A stretch of DNA of 64,000 bases from Pseudomonas cichorii (GCF_015471405.1 NZ_BLVZ01000001.1:310001-374000), one strand, 5' to 3'. Shown: positions 36,255 to 45,739, numbered from the stretch's first letter. Notes: generated by a model not told the origin, from the letters alone. Made by a program: numbers and translations.

Positions 36255-37685
36255 ATGGAAAGCGTCCAGCCCCGCCAGGCGTCCAGTGCTGCCTTCACAC
36301 TGGAACAGTTTCGTCAGCAAGCCCCACGTGAACTGAACACCAATGAGTACTTGCAGCGCCAGGCTGCACGGGAGTCGAATGCCCGTTCTTACCCGCGACG
36401 CATTCCCTTGGCCCTGCAAGAAGCGCATGGCCTTTATGTACGCGACACCCAAGGCCAATTGTTCATGGACTGCCTGGCGGGTGCGGGGACTCTGGCTCTG
36501 GGCCATAACCACCCGGTCGCCATCGAAGCCATGCGCCAGACACTGGACTCCGGTTTGCCACTGCATACGCTGGACCTGACGACACCGGTCAAGGATCGTT
36601 TTGTCGAAGACCTGTTCAACGCGCTGCCGGAAAACTTTGCCCGCCATGCGCGTATTCAGTTCTGTGGCCCGACCGGTGCTGATGGCATCGAAGCAGCATT
36701 GAAACTGGCGCGTATTGCCACCGGGCGTAAACCGATCCTGTCGTTCTCCGGCGGTTATCACGGCATGACCCTGGGCACCTTGAGCCTGATGGGTAATCTT
36801 GGGCCAAAACAGGCGCTGGGTTCGCTGATGGCCGACGTGCAGTTTCTGCCGTACCCCTACGACTACCGCTGCCCGTTCGGCATCGGCGGTGAAGCGGGTA
36901 TCGATGCCGGGCTGCATTTCATCGAGCAGTTCTTGGGCGATCCGGAGTCAGGCGTCTTGCCTCCGGCGGCCATCGTGGTCGAAGTCGTGCAGGGCGAGGG
37001 CGGGGTAATTCCCGCGCCGGTACGCTGGCTTCAAGGCCTGCGCCAGTTGACCCGCAAGCATGGCGTGGCACTGATCATCGATGAAGTGCAGACCGGCATA
37101 GGTCGTACCGGCAAACTCTTCGCTTTCGAGCATGCGGGCATCGAACCCGACATTCTCGTGCTTTCCAAAGCCATAGGCGGTGGCCTGCCATTGTCGGTAG
37201 TGGTTTACCGGGAAGAACTGGACACCTGGAAACCCGGCTCCCATGCCGGCACGTTCCGAGGCAATCAGATGGCCATGGCGGCGGGCGCTGCGACCCTGCG
37301 CCATATCATCAGCGAAGACCTGCCGGGGCATGCCGACGTCATGGGCCAACGCCTGATGAGCTCGTTGCGCCAGTTGCAGAGCGACTATCCATGCCTGGGC
37401 CAGGTGCGCGGTCGCGGCCTGATGGTCGGCGTGGAAATCGTCAGCGATACGCCGGGCGACAGCCGTGTGCCGGCAGCGGATACCGCACTGGCCCAGGCCA
37501 TTCAACGTCAATGCCTGCACCTGGGCGTGATCCTGGAGCTGGGCGGACGCCACGGTGCCGTGGTGCGCTTCCTGCCTCCATTGATTATTCAGGCCGAAGA
37601 AGTTGATGTGCTGGTCGGGGTGTTTCAGGTTGCCTTGGAGAAGGCGATTGCGCAGGTTAAAGGAAAAGTCTTGCACAGCGCGTGA
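36255..37685 (+). CDS. dat: L-2,4-diaminobutyrate:2-oxoglutarate aminotransferase (PvdH/Dat type)
   Basis: This is a class III, PLP-dependent aminotransferase (476 aa) that makes L-2,4-diaminobutyrate from aspartate semialdehyde and glutamate. Visible landmarks are GAGTLALGHNHP, FCGPTGADGIEAALKLAR, SFSGGYHGMTLG, EVVQGEGG, LIIDEVQTGIGRTGK and the PLP lysine in LSKAIGGGLP, followed by HAGTFRGNQM, all in the arrangement of PvdH/Dat and EctB relatives. It sits directly after the MbtH gene and supplies the Dab expected for the first module of NRPS 2, whose pocket code also points to Dab. A pyoverdine producer would normally carry pvdH elsewhere, so this may be a locus-specific duplicate. Confidence 0.93.
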   Translation: MESVQPRQASSAAFTLEQFRQQAPRELNTNEYLQRQAARESNARSYPRRIPLALQEAHGLYVRDTQGQLFMDCLAGAGTLALGHNHPVAIEAMRQTLDSGLPLHTLDLTTPVKDRFVEDLFNALPENFARHARIQFCGPTGADGIEAALKLARIATGRKPILSFSGGYHGMTLGTLSLMGNLGPKQALGSLMADVQFLPYPYDYRCPFGIGGEAGIDAGLHFIEQFLGDPESGVLPPAAIVVEVVQGEGGVIPAPVRWLQGLRQLTRKHGVALIIDEVQTGIGRTGKLFAFEHAGIEPDILVLSKAIGGGLPLSVVVYREELDTWKPGSHAGTFRGNQMAMAAGAATLRHIISEDLPGHADVMGQRLMSSLRQLQSDYPCLGQVRGRGLMVGVEIVSDTPGDSRVPAADTALAQAIQRQCLHLGVILELGGRHGAVVRFLPPLIIQAEEVDVLVGVFQVALEKAIAQVKGKVLHSA

Positions 37686-37697
37686 GTCGCCAGTGAT

Positions 37698-39008
37698 TTA
37701 GCCAGCCTTCGGGGCCGGCAAGAATATCTCAAACCTTGCGCCTCCCAGTGGCGATGAGTCGACGGCTATCGTGCCACCCTGGCATTCAATGGCCTGTCGA
37801 CTGATCGCCAGCCCCAGGCCAAACCCTCCTGTAATGCGATCACGACTTCGATCCAGTCGATAGAACGGCTCAAATATGTGTGCCTGCTCGGCTACAGGGA
37901 TGCCAATACCGTCATCCTCAACGCTGATCCAGAAACCGTTGCCTGCCTCCAGGCGGGCACTTACGCGCACGACCTTCTCACAATAGCGAATGGCATTGCT
38001 GACCAGGTTCTGTATTGCGCGTGCAGTGAGGCGAGGGTCCAGGGCAAAGTCTGCGTCCGCCTTTTCAAAACACAGCAGCAAGGTAAACCCCTTGCTGTCC
38101 TGTTCCTCTATAAAGCCTCCCAGAACACTGTCCAGGTACGCCTGCATGGGGATTTCATCCAGCGCAGGGCGCTGGTTCGGCGATTTCAGCCGGGTATAGG
38201 AAAGCAACTCATCAATCAGAGTGTCCAGCTCCCGGACATGACCAAGCATCTGCTCAATCCGTCGCCGGGTCTCGGGTTCCAGAGGGTCGGCCATGACCAG
38301 TGCCATGCCGAACTCCAGCCTCGACAACGGAGTACGCAATTCGTGGGATACCGCGTTCAAAAGCTCCTGCTGCTGATTGAGCAGGCCTTCGATATCCTGA
38401 GCCATCTTGTCGAACACCTGAGCCAGATCGCCAATGTTGGAGCGCGGCGAAATTTGCGTTCGCTCCGCCAGATTGCCGCTTCCCAGGATCATTGCAGTGC
38501 GCTTGAGGCGTTGCAGGTCGCGCCAGTGAGGCCAGACCCATACCAGCAGGCAGGCCAGCAATGCGGCACCGATCAGAATATTGATCATCCAGTACATGAT
38601 GTTGATATCGACAGGCGCATCGGGCGCTACCAGCTCGACCACCGTATCCGGATCGATCAGGGCGAGTGCGGTGCCCAGTTCACCATAATTATCCGAGCGC
38701 ACGGCATTCTGGCCCTGCCTGAGTGCCGTGCGTTCAGGCTCCATCAGGCCGGGATCGGTTATCGAGACAAGCCTTAAGCGAGACGGGGCAAAATCTGCCC
38801 TGAGTTCGTTTTCAAGGGCTGGCCAGTCTGCTCGCGGTGTCTGATTGAAACGTTTCCTGATCAGGCTCAGCGTGCCTTTTGCCTGATCCTGGTTGTAGGT
38901 GATGGTCTGCTGGTTGAACCACTTCAGCACCACTTCAGGAATCGCAAACAGCGCGACGCCATAGGTCACCAGCATGATCAGGTAAAGCCGAGCGAGCATC
39001 TTGAACAT
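37698..39008 (-). CDS. Sensor histidine kinase (RstB-like)
   Basis: This is a membrane-bound histidine kinase of 436 aa. Helix 1 (about 5-27) and helix 2 (about 135-160) flank a periplasmic sensor region of about 105 residues. A HAMP linker follows (GSGNLAERTQISPRSNIGDL), then the dimerisation/phosphoacceptor segment with His in NAVSHELRTPLSRLEF, and an ATPase domain with NLVSNAIRY, DDGIGIP and GGFGLGLAI. The layout and length match the RstB group. It is encoded 53 bases after the response regulator on the same strand and is convergent with the aminotransferase gene. The signal is unknown; the divergent RND pump is its probable regulated target. Confidence 0.93.
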   Translation of the reverse strand: MFKMLARLYLIMLVTYGVALFAIPEVVLKWFNQQTITYNQDQAKGTLSLIRKRFNQTPRADWPALENELRADFAPSRLRLVSITDPGLMEPERTALRQGQNAVRSDNYGELGTALALIDPDTVVELVAPDAPVDINIMYWMINILIGAALLACLLVWVWPHWRDLQRLKRTAMILGSGNLAERTQISPRSNIGDLAQVFDKMAQDIEGLLNQQQELLNAVSHELRTPLSRLEFGMALVMADPLEPETRRRIEQMLGHVRELDTLIDELLSYTRLKSPNQRPALDEIPMQAYLDSVLGGFIEEQDSKGFTLLLCFEKADADFALDPRLTARAIQNLVSNAIRYCEKVVRVSARLEAGNGFWISVEDDGIGIPVAEQAHIFEPFYRLDRSRDRITGGFGLGLAISRQAIECQGGTIAVDSSPLGGARFEIFLPAPKAG

Positions 39009-39061
39009 GGCGATCCATTATTTTTGTCAGGAGTGCGGGGTGAACTCGTGAAACCAGACGG

Positions 39062-39763
39062 TCACTCGTCCCACTCGGAGCGACTCAACAAGTAGCCCTT
39101 ACCCCATACAGTCTTGATCCTGCGGGGCTCGGCAGGATTGTCTTCGAATTTGCGCCGCAATTTGGAAATCGCCACATCGACCGAGCGGTCGATACCGTTG
39201 AATTCAATGCCGCGCAACTGCTGGATCAACTGATCGCGACTCAAGACTTCACCCGCGTGACTGGCCAGCACCAGTAACAGATTGTATTCCCCGGAGGAAA
39301 GCTCGACGTCCTGGTGGCGCCATTGCACTTGGCGTTCGCTCAGATCGATCAGCAGTTGCCCCAGGACGATCTGCTGGGCGTCGTGACGAGGCTCGGCAGA
39401 CAGGCTGCGGCGCAGCAGCGTGCGAATCCGTGCCAGAAGCACTCGGGGTTCGCAGGGTTTGGCAACGTAATCATCGGCGCCGGTTTCCAGGCCGAGAATC
39501 TGGTCGTCGCTCTTGTCCCTGGCCGTCAGCATGATGATGGGCAATGCAGGGCTTTCATCCCTTAGTTGCCTGCACACATGCAAACCATCGAGCCCCGGCA
39601 GCATCAGGTCGAGGATGACCAGGTCGGGACGCAACCGGTGCATGCCTTCAAGCGCGCGATCACCGCGGTTGATGACCGTGACGTCGTACTCGAAGCGCTG
39701 GAGATAGCTGGCAATCAGCTCCGCCAGCGCGCTGTCGTCCTCGACGAGCATAATTCTGGGCAT
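39062..39763 (-). CDS. OmpR-family response regulator (RstA-like)
   Basis: This is a 233-aa two-domain regulator. The receiver has the acidic pair EDD near residue 8, phosphoacceptor Asp in LVILDLMLPGLDG, Thr in IIMLTA and Lys in YVAKPCEP. The C-terminal winged helix ends with SVDVAISKLRRKFEDNP and TVWGKGYLLS, typical of OmpR/PhoB proteins. It pairs with the RstB-like kinase downstream. The gene is divergent from the membrane-fusion protein gene. The 152-base gap between them carries a two-copy direct repeat with 21-bp spacing, which suits binding by an OmpR-family dimer, so it probably controls the pump and perhaps itself. Confidence 0.95.
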   Translation of the reverse strand: MPRIMLVEDDSALAELIASYLQRFEYDVTVINRGDRALEGMHRLRPDLVILDLMLPGLDGLHVCRQLRDESPALPIIMLTARDKSDDQILGLETGADDYVAKPCEPRVLLARIRTLLRRSLSAEPRHDAQQIVLGQLLIDLSERQVQWRHQDVELSSGEYNLLLVLASHAGEVLSRDQLIQQLRGIEFNGIDRSVDVAISKLRRKFEDNPAEPRRIKTVWGKGYLLSRSEWDE

Positions 39764-39827
39764 TGTTCAGACCATTTCTGCGAAGGGGACAGCATAACCA
39801 AGGCCTGCCGGATACGCGCAATGCCTT

Positions 39828-39864
39828 AACACTTCTTCACATCTTTCCAACACTTGTTTACATG
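39828..39864. promoter_or_regulatory. Direct-repeat operator for the OmpR-family regulator
   Basis: AACACTTCTTCACATC (39828-39843) and AACACTTGTTTACATG (39849-39864) agree at 13 of 16 positions and start 21 bp apart, two helical turns. Tandem half-sites with about one or two turns of spacing are normal for OmpR/PhoB-family regulators. The site lies midway between the regulator gene and the pump gene. Confidence 0.55.
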
Positions 39865-39915
39865 CGTTCTGGACGCAGTCTTTAGCATGGCGCGATCTTC
39901 ACGGGGAACGCCACA

Positions 39916-41079
39916 ATGCCGTCTTTATTGCGTCTCGATCCAAACCGATTGATGTTGTGTGCCGGACTTGCTGCGCTGGCTGCCTGCGGCAAACCCACTG
40001 CACAGCAAGAGGTGCCGCCACCGCATGTGAGTGTGGAAACGGTCAGGACGCAACCTCTGACCATCACGACAGAACTCAATGGGCGTCTGGTTTCGCCGCG
40101 TATTGCCGAGGTCCGTGCGCGGGTAGCCGGGATCGTGCTGCAACGGGTTTATCGCGAGGGTACGGAAGTCCGGCAGGGCGATGTTCTTTTTCGCATTGAT
40201 CCGGCGCCTTTTCAGGCGGATGTCGAAAGCGCCGAAGCGGCCTTGCGCAAGGCACAAGCGACGGAGTATCAGGCTCGCTTGCAAGCCGAACGCTATACAG
40301 AGCTGACAAAGATCAGCGCTGTCAGTCGTCAGGACGCCGAAAACGCTCGCGCCAGCTTCCTGCAGGCCCAGGCCGATGTGGCATCGACCCGGGCGGCACT
40401 CAAGCGCGCCCGTCTCAACCTGGATTACGCAACAGTCACTGCGCCCATTTCGGGACGCATCGGCAAGGCTCAGGTCACCGAAGGCGCATTGGTCGGGCAG
40501 GGTGATGCCACCGCATTGGCAACCATCCAGCAGTTGCAGCCCCTTTATGCCGATATCAACCAGTCCACACGACAGATCAGTGACCTGCGCCGCTCGCTGC
40601 TGCAAGGGCAGTTGCAGCAGCTTGAAGCGGGACAGATTACCGCGACACTCATTCAGGACGATGGCAGCCCGTATCCGTACAAGGGGAAGTTGCTGTTTTC
40701 CGACCTGACGGTGGATCAAGGCACTGGCCAGGTCACCCTGCGCAGCGAGTTTCCCAACCCGCAAAACGAGCTATTGCCTGGCAGTTTCATCACTGTGCAG
40801 CTTGATCAGGCTCGCGTGGCACAAGGTATTACGGTGCCACAGCGTGCAGTGCAACGCGACGCAGCAGGCAAGGCACTGGTATTGATTGTCGATGCGCAAG
40901 GCAAGGTACAGGAGCGGGCAATTGAACCGGGAGTTGTGCAGCACAAGCGCTGGATCGTGAAGAGCGGCCTCGATGCCGGTGATCGAGTCATCGTTTCCGG
41001 CCTGCAACACGTGCAGCCGGGTATCACAGTGACGGCAGAAGAAGAGGGCTCTCAAGCCCTGGCTCAGGAGCAGAAGTAA
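39916..41079 (+). CDS. RND efflux periplasmic adaptor (MexA/AcrA family)
   Basis: This is a membrane-fusion protein of 387 aa with a lipoprotein signal (LAALAACG, Cys about residue 24). It has a lipoyl half (VRARVAGIVLQRVYREGTEVRQGDVLFRIDP), a coiled-coil hairpin (about residues 95-165), the second lipoyl half (YATVTAPISGRIGKAQVTEGALVGQG) and a beta-barrel with LPGSFITVQL. It bridges the inner-membrane RND pump and an outer-membrane channel. Its stop overlaps the start of the pump gene. Control by the divergent RstA-like regulator is likely from the repeat upstream. The exported substrate cannot be told from sequence; the siderophore is one possibility because of location. Confidence 0.93.
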   Translation: MPSLLRLDPNRLMLCAGLAALAACGKPTAQQEVPPPHVSVETVRTQPLTITTELNGRLVSPRIAEVRARVAGIVLQRVYREGTEVRQGDVLFRIDPAPFQADVESAEAALRKAQATEYQARLQAERYTELTKISAVSRQDAENARASFLQAQADVASTRAALKRARLNLDYATVTAPISGRIGKAQVTEGALVGQGDATALATIQQLQPLYADINQSTRQISDLRRSLLQGQLQQLEAGQITATLIQDDGSPYPYKGKLLFSDLTVDQGTGQVTLRSEFPNPQNELLPGSFITVQLDQARVAQGITVPQRAVQRDAAGKALVLIVDAQGKVQERAIEPGVVQHKRWIVKSGLDAGDRVIVSGLQHVQPGITVTAEEEGSQALAQEQK

Positions 41080-44000
41080 TGGCGCCGTTTTTTATCGACC
41101 GGCCTGTGTTTGCCTGGGTCATTGCGCTGTTCATTGTGCTGGCCGGCTTGCTTGCCATACCTAAGCTGCCTGTGGCCCAGTACCCCAGCGTTGCGCCACC
41201 GCAAATCGAGTTGACCGCCACTTATCCCGGCGCGTCTGCCAATACCATCGATGAAAGCGTGGTGAGCCTGATCGAGCAAGAACTGAACGGTGTCAATCAC
41301 TTGCTGTATTTCAGCTCCAGCAGCAGCCAGGGCACGGCAACCATGACCATTACGTTCCAGCCGGGCACCAATCCCGAGCTGGCCAAGGTCGATGTGCAGA
41401 ACCGGCTGAAAGTCATCGAGCCGCGTCTGCCGCGGGCGGTGAGCCAGCAAGGCCTTCAGCTTGAAGAGATCTCTGCCGGATTCCTGATGATCGCCACGCT
41501 GACTTCAACGGACGGTCGTCTCGACGAAATTGCGCTCAGCGATTACTTGACGCGCAACGTGGTCAACGAACTGAAGCGCTTGAATGGTGTGGGCAAGGCC
41601 CAGTTGTTCGGTTCAGAACGTGCCATGCGGATCTGGATCGATCCGCAGAAACTGGTCGCTTTCAATCTGACTCCATCCGATGTCAGCCAGGCCATTGCCG
41701 AGCAGAACATTCAGGTCGCGGCTGGCAGTATTGGCGACTTGCCGTCATCGGCGGATCAGGATCTGACCGCAACCGTCATGGTCAAGGGGCAATTGAGTAC
41801 GCCGCAGGAGTTTGCCGCCATTGTTCTCAAGGCGAACGCCAACGGCTCCAGCGTGACTGTTGGCGATGTGGCACGGGTCGAGGTTGGAGCCCAGAGCTAC
41901 AATTTCGCCACCCGCCTGGATGGTAAGGCGTCGGTTGCCGTGGGCGTACAACTGGCGCCGGCAGCCAACGCGATGAGTACTGCGAACCTGGTAAGGGAAA
42001 AGCTCGACGAGCTTTCGCGTTATTTTCCGGCCGGGGTGAAATACGACGTTCCTTACGACACGTCGCCTTTCGTCAAGGTATCGATCACCAAGGTCATTCA
42101 CACCTTGATCGAAGCCATGGTGCTGGTGTTCATCGTGATGTTCGTGTTCCTGCAGAACATCCGCTACACCCTGATCCCTGCTCTTGTAGTGCCCGTCGCC
42201 TTGATGGGGACATTCGCCGTGATGTTCTTGCTCGGCTTTTCAATCAATGTGCTGACGCTGTTCGGCATGGTCCTGGCAATCGGCATTCTGGTGGACGATG
42301 CCATTGTGGTGGTGGAAAACGTCGAGCGGCTGATGGCCCAGGAAGGATTGTCACCCAGGCAGGCTACTCGCAAAGCCATGGAGGAAATCAGTAGCGCCAT
42401 CATCGGAATAACCCTGGTACTGACAGCCGTATTCATTCCCATGGCATTCATGCCGGGCTCGGTCGGAGTGATCTATCAGCAGTTCTCGATTTCCATGGCC
42501 GTTGCCATCGTGTTTTCGGCGTTTCTGGCCCTGAGCCTGACACCGGCTCTGTGCGCCACGATGCTCAAGCCGATACCTGCGAACTCACATCACGAGAAGA
42601 ACGGTTTTTTCGGCTGGTTCAACCGGCGCTTCGAGCAAGCCAGTCAGGGCTACGAAAATCTGGTAAGCAAATCGGTAGGCCGCATTGGACGCTATATGGT
42701 CATCTTTCTGTTGCTGACAGGCATCATGGGATTGCTGTTTGTCCGCCTGCCATCCTCGTTCCTGCCGGTGGAGGATCAGGGCTATACCATCACCGATATT
42801 CAATTGCCGCCAGGGGCCAGCCAGCAACGTACCATTGAAGTGGCCAGACAGATCGAAGCACACAATGCGCAGGAAACAGGCATTACCAATACCGTGATGA
42901 TTCTCGGCTTCAGCTTTTCCGGGAGCGGGCAGAATGCCGCACTTGCTTTTACCACTTTGAAAGACTGGTCGCAGCGGGCTGCACAGGACTCTGCTCAATC
43001 CATTGCCGATCGGGCCAGTGCCGTGTTTTCCGGTTTCAAGGACGCCATGGTATTCAGTCTGCTGCCGCCGCCTGTCGAAGGGCTGGGCACATCTGGTGGT
43101 TTTGAAGTGTGGCTGCAGGATCGTGGCTCACAAGGCCATGACGCATTGCGGCAAGCCCGTGATGAACTGCTGAGCAAAGCCAGCGAAAGTCCGATCCTGC
43201 AAAACGTGCGCGAAGCGTCCCTGGCGGAAACCCCGCAGGTCAATATCGAAGTGGACCGCCAGCAAGCTCATGCCATGGGCATTTCGTTCTCGGATATCGC
43301 CAGCGTGCTGTCGACCTCGCTGGGTTCAGCCTACGTCAATGACTTCCCGAATCTTGGGCGTATGCAGCAAGTGATCGTGCAGAGCCAGGGCGACCGCCGG
43401 CAACAGGTTGAAGACCTCTTGCGCCTTGAAGTCAAAAACCGTCAGGGACGCATGGTGCCTGTTTCGGCATTCGCCAGCATCCACTGGACACGAGGGCCGG
43501 CTCAGCTCACTCGATACAACGGCTATCAAGCGGTCAGCCTGTCCGGTGAGCCTTCGCCGGGGCACAGTACCGGTGAGGCGATGGAGGAAATGGAGCGTCT
43601 GGCTTCGGGGCTGTCCACAGGCTTTGCCTTGCAGTGGACAGGGCTTTCATTGCAGGAGCGCATATCCGGCGGCCAGGTGCCGCTGCTGCTCGGGCTTTCG
43701 ATGCTGGTGGTGTTTCTGTGCCTGGCGGCGCTTTATGAAAGCTGGGCGATTCCTGCGGCAGTCTTGATGGTAGTGCCTCTTGGCATTATCGGCGCAGTGT
43801 TGGCGGTCACTTTACGCGGCATGCCCAATGACGTGTTCTTCAAGGTCGGGCTGATCACCATCATCGGGCTCTCTGCAAAGAACGCCATCCTGATCATTGA
43901 GTTCGCTACCAGTCTGCATGCTCAAGGCATGAGCAGGGTCGAGGCGAGTGTTCGTGCTGCTCGTCTGCGTCTGCGCCCCATCGTAATGACGTCCCTGGCG

Positions 44001-44189
44001 TTTATTTTCGGTGTTGTCCCGCTGGTGTTCGCCTCGGGGGCCAGCTCGGCAAGTCAGCAGGCAATAGGGACCGGCGTAATGGGCGGCATGGTCACCGCAA
44101 CGCTGGCAGTACTTTTCGTACCCGTGTTTTTCGTTCTGATCATGGGGATGCGCGAGAGAAGCCGGCGAGGTTCGGCTTGCGAAGAGTAA
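41079..44189 (+). CDS. RND multidrug-type efflux transporter (HAE1 family)
   Basis: This is the proton-driven inner-membrane pump (1036 aa, standard HAE1 length). It begins MAPFFIDRPVFAWVIALFIV, carries the proton-relay pair Asp-Asp in GILVDDAIVVVENVERLM, two large periplasmic loops, and the second-half motif AKNAILIIEFA. The ATG overlaps the adaptor's stop, so the two proteins are made together. No outer-membrane factor gene follows; the next gene, 53 bases on, is an MFS transporter. It therefore probably borrows a housekeeping OprM/TolC-type channel. The substrate is unknown. Confidence 0.95.
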   Translation: MAPFFIDRPVFAWVIALFIVLAGLLAIPKLPVAQYPSVAPPQIELTATYPGASANTIDESVVSLIEQELNGVNHLLYFSSSSSQGTATMTITFQPGTNPELAKVDVQNRLKVIEPRLPRAVSQQGLQLEEISAGFLMIATLTSTDGRLDEIALSDYLTRNVVNELKRLNGVGKAQLFGSERAMRIWIDPQKLVAFNLTPSDVSQAIAEQNIQVAAGSIGDLPSSADQDLTATVMVKGQLSTPQEFAAIVLKANANGSSVTVGDVARVEVGAQSYNFATRLDGKASVAVGVQLAPAANAMSTANLVREKLDELSRYFPAGVKYDVPYDTSPFVKVSITKVIHTLIEAMVLVFIVMFVFLQNIRYTLIPALVVPVALMGTFAVMFLLGFSINVLTLFGMVLAIGILVDDAIVVVENVERLMAQEGLSPRQATRKAMEEISSAIIGITLVLTAVFIPMAFMPGSVGVIYQQFSISMAVAIVFSAFLALSLTPALCATMLKPIPANSHHEKNGFFGWFNRRFEQASQGYENLVSKSVGRIGRYMVIFLLLTGIMGLLFVRLPSSFLPVEDQGYTITDIQLPPGASQQRTIEVARQIEAHNAQETGITNTVMILGFSFSGSGQNAALAFTTLKDWSQRAAQDSAQSIADRASAVFSGFKDAMVFSLLPPPVEGLGTSGGFEVWLQDRGSQGHDALRQARDELLSKASESPILQNVREASLAETPQVNIEVDRQQAHAMGISFSDIASVLSTSLGSAYVNDFPNLGRMQQVIVQSQGDRRQQVEDLLRLEVKNRQGRMVPVSAFASIHWTRGPAQLTRYNGYQAVSLSGEPSPGHSTGEAMEEMERLASGLSTGFALQWTGLSLQERISGGQVPLLLGLSMLVVFLCLAALYESWAIPAAVLMVVPLGIIGAVLAVTLRGMPNDVFFKVGLITIIGLSAKNAILIIEFATSLHAQGMSRVEASVRAARLRLRPIVMTSLAFIFGVVPLVFASGASSASQQAIGTGVMGGMVTATLAVLFVPVFFVLIMGMRERSRRGSACEE

Positions 44190-44242
44190 CGGGGCGACAG
44201 GGTGTTTTTTCGTGGTTCTGTATTGAAAAAGGATGATCCGTC

Positions 44243-45739
44243 TTGCCTGGTAGAACTTTAAATCGCTGGCTGGTACTGCTGGCGGTCATGATGGCTTTTC
44301 TGCCGATCGTACTGGATCTGACCATTCTTCATGTGGCAGTCCCCTCGCTGTCCATGGCCTTGCAGGCAACCGGTACAGAGGTCCTGTGGATCATCGACAT
44401 TTATCCGCTGTTGATGGCCAGCCTGCTGATTCCCATGGGCACGCTTGCCGACAGAGTCGGTCATCGGCGCATGTTGATACTGGGGCTTGGCATCTTTTGT
44501 ACAGGGTCGGTTCTTGCGGCCTTTGCTCCGAGCGCCGAGGCCCTGATCGGGGCGCGTGCCTTCATGGCCTTTGGAGCTGCCATGGTCATGCCATGCACCC
44601 TTGCTATCGTTCGACAGACTTTCGAGGATGAAGGCGAGCGAGCCATGGCGCTGGGCATCTGGGGCGCGGTTGCTTCTGCAGGGGCTGCCCTGGGACCGCT
44701 GGCTGGCGGGGCGCTGCTTGAGCATTTCTGGTGGGGCGCGGTATTTCTGATAAACGTGCCAGTGATGCTTTTTGTCATTCCTCTGGTAAAGGCCTATATC
44801 CCTGTGCGTCTGCTATCGGCAGGTGGTCCCGGAAAGTGGCCGATAGAGCAGGCCCTGATTCTTATCCTCGGCATCATGGCAACGGTATATGGCCTGAAAT
44901 CGGGCTTCAGGACAGGCAGTTCCCTGCCGATGACGATCATCTTTATTGCATTTGGCATCCTGATGCTGCTTTGGTTTGCACATAAGCAGCTTCGTTCGCC
45001 CGATCCGATGCTCGATTTGAGCCTGTTTTCTGTCCCGCAGATCAGCGCAGGCGTTGTCATGTCACTGGTAGTCATGGGAGCGCTTGCCGGGGTAGAGCTG
45101 ATGCTTGCTCAGGAACTGCAATTCGTCCTTGGGCAAACGCCACTGGAGGCCGGTATTTTCATGCTGCCCCTGATGATCGGTTCCGCTATCGGTGGGCCGC
45201 TTGCGGGCATGCTGCTTCAGGCGATCGGGTTGAGGCAGGTGGCGAGTTTGTCTCTGTTGATTTCTGCTGTATCTCTGGTGGGGCTGGCGCTTGCCAACCT
45301 GGGCAGCGGCGGGGTGGTTGTCGTTTTTACACTGGTGGCACTCGGGCTGGCACTCAGCGTTGGCATGACGGCTTCCTCAGTCGCAATCATGAGTCACACA
45401 CCGGTCGAGAAAGCCGGCTCAGCCGGAGCTCTGGAGGCCACAAGTTATGACCTGGGCTCAGGCCTGGGGATCACTGTGTTCGGGATTCTCCTGACGTCCA
45501 GCTACGAACGATCGATTCGTCTGCCGGATGACCTGCCCTTGAATATCGCTGAAACGGCAGGGCGCTCGATAGGCGAAACGATGATGGCGGCGAAGGCGGT
45601 GGGCGGGCATCAGGCACAGCAACTCGTTCTGGCTGGTCAGGAAGCTTTCAGTGCGTCACACAGCCTGGTTCTGCTCGCGGCTGCCGCCCTGATCGGTCTG
45701 GTGAGCATCGTGGTCTGGAACCTGTTACGCAATCAGTGA
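44243..45739 (+). CDS. MFS drug-proton antiporter, DHA2 family (SmvA/QacA-like)
   Basis: This is a 498-aa membrane protein with about 14 hydrophobic helices. The N terminus (LDLTILHVAVPSLSMALQAT, then EVLWIIDIYPLLMASLLIPM and GTLADRVGHRRMLILG) and the GALEATSYDLGSGLGITVFG segment match the SmvA cation-efflux group closely. Such pumps expel quaternary cations such as methyl viologen, acriflavine or biguanides in enterobacteria. The open frame begins with TTG at 44243, preceded by AAAAAGGA; the next in-frame ATG codons fall inside helix 1, so TTG is preferred. It may be co-transcribed with the RND genes. The role here is inferred from family only. Confidence 0.87.
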   Translation: MPGRTLNRWLVLLAVMMAFLPIVLDLTILHVAVPSLSMALQATGTEVLWIIDIYPLLMASLLIPMGTLADRVGHRRMLILGLGIFCTGSVLAAFAPSAEALIGARAFMAFGAAMVMPCTLAIVRQTFEDEGERAMALGIWGAVASAGAALGPLAGGALLEHFWWGAVFLINVPVMLFVIPLVKAYIPVRLLSAGGPGKWPIEQALILILGIMATVYGLKSGFRTGSSLPMTIIFIAFGILMLLWFAHKQLRSPDPMLDLSLFSVPQISAGVVMSLVVMGALAGVELMLAQELQFVLGQTPLEAGIFMLPLMIGSAIGGPLAGMLLQAIGLRQVASLSLLISAVSLVGLALANLGSGGVVVVFTLVALGLALSVGMTASSVAIMSHTPVEKAGSAGALEATSYDLGSGLGITVFGILLTSSYERSIRLPDDLPLNIAETAGRSIGETMMAAKAVGGHQAQQLVLAGQEAFSASHSLVLLAAAALIGLVSIVVWNLLRNQ

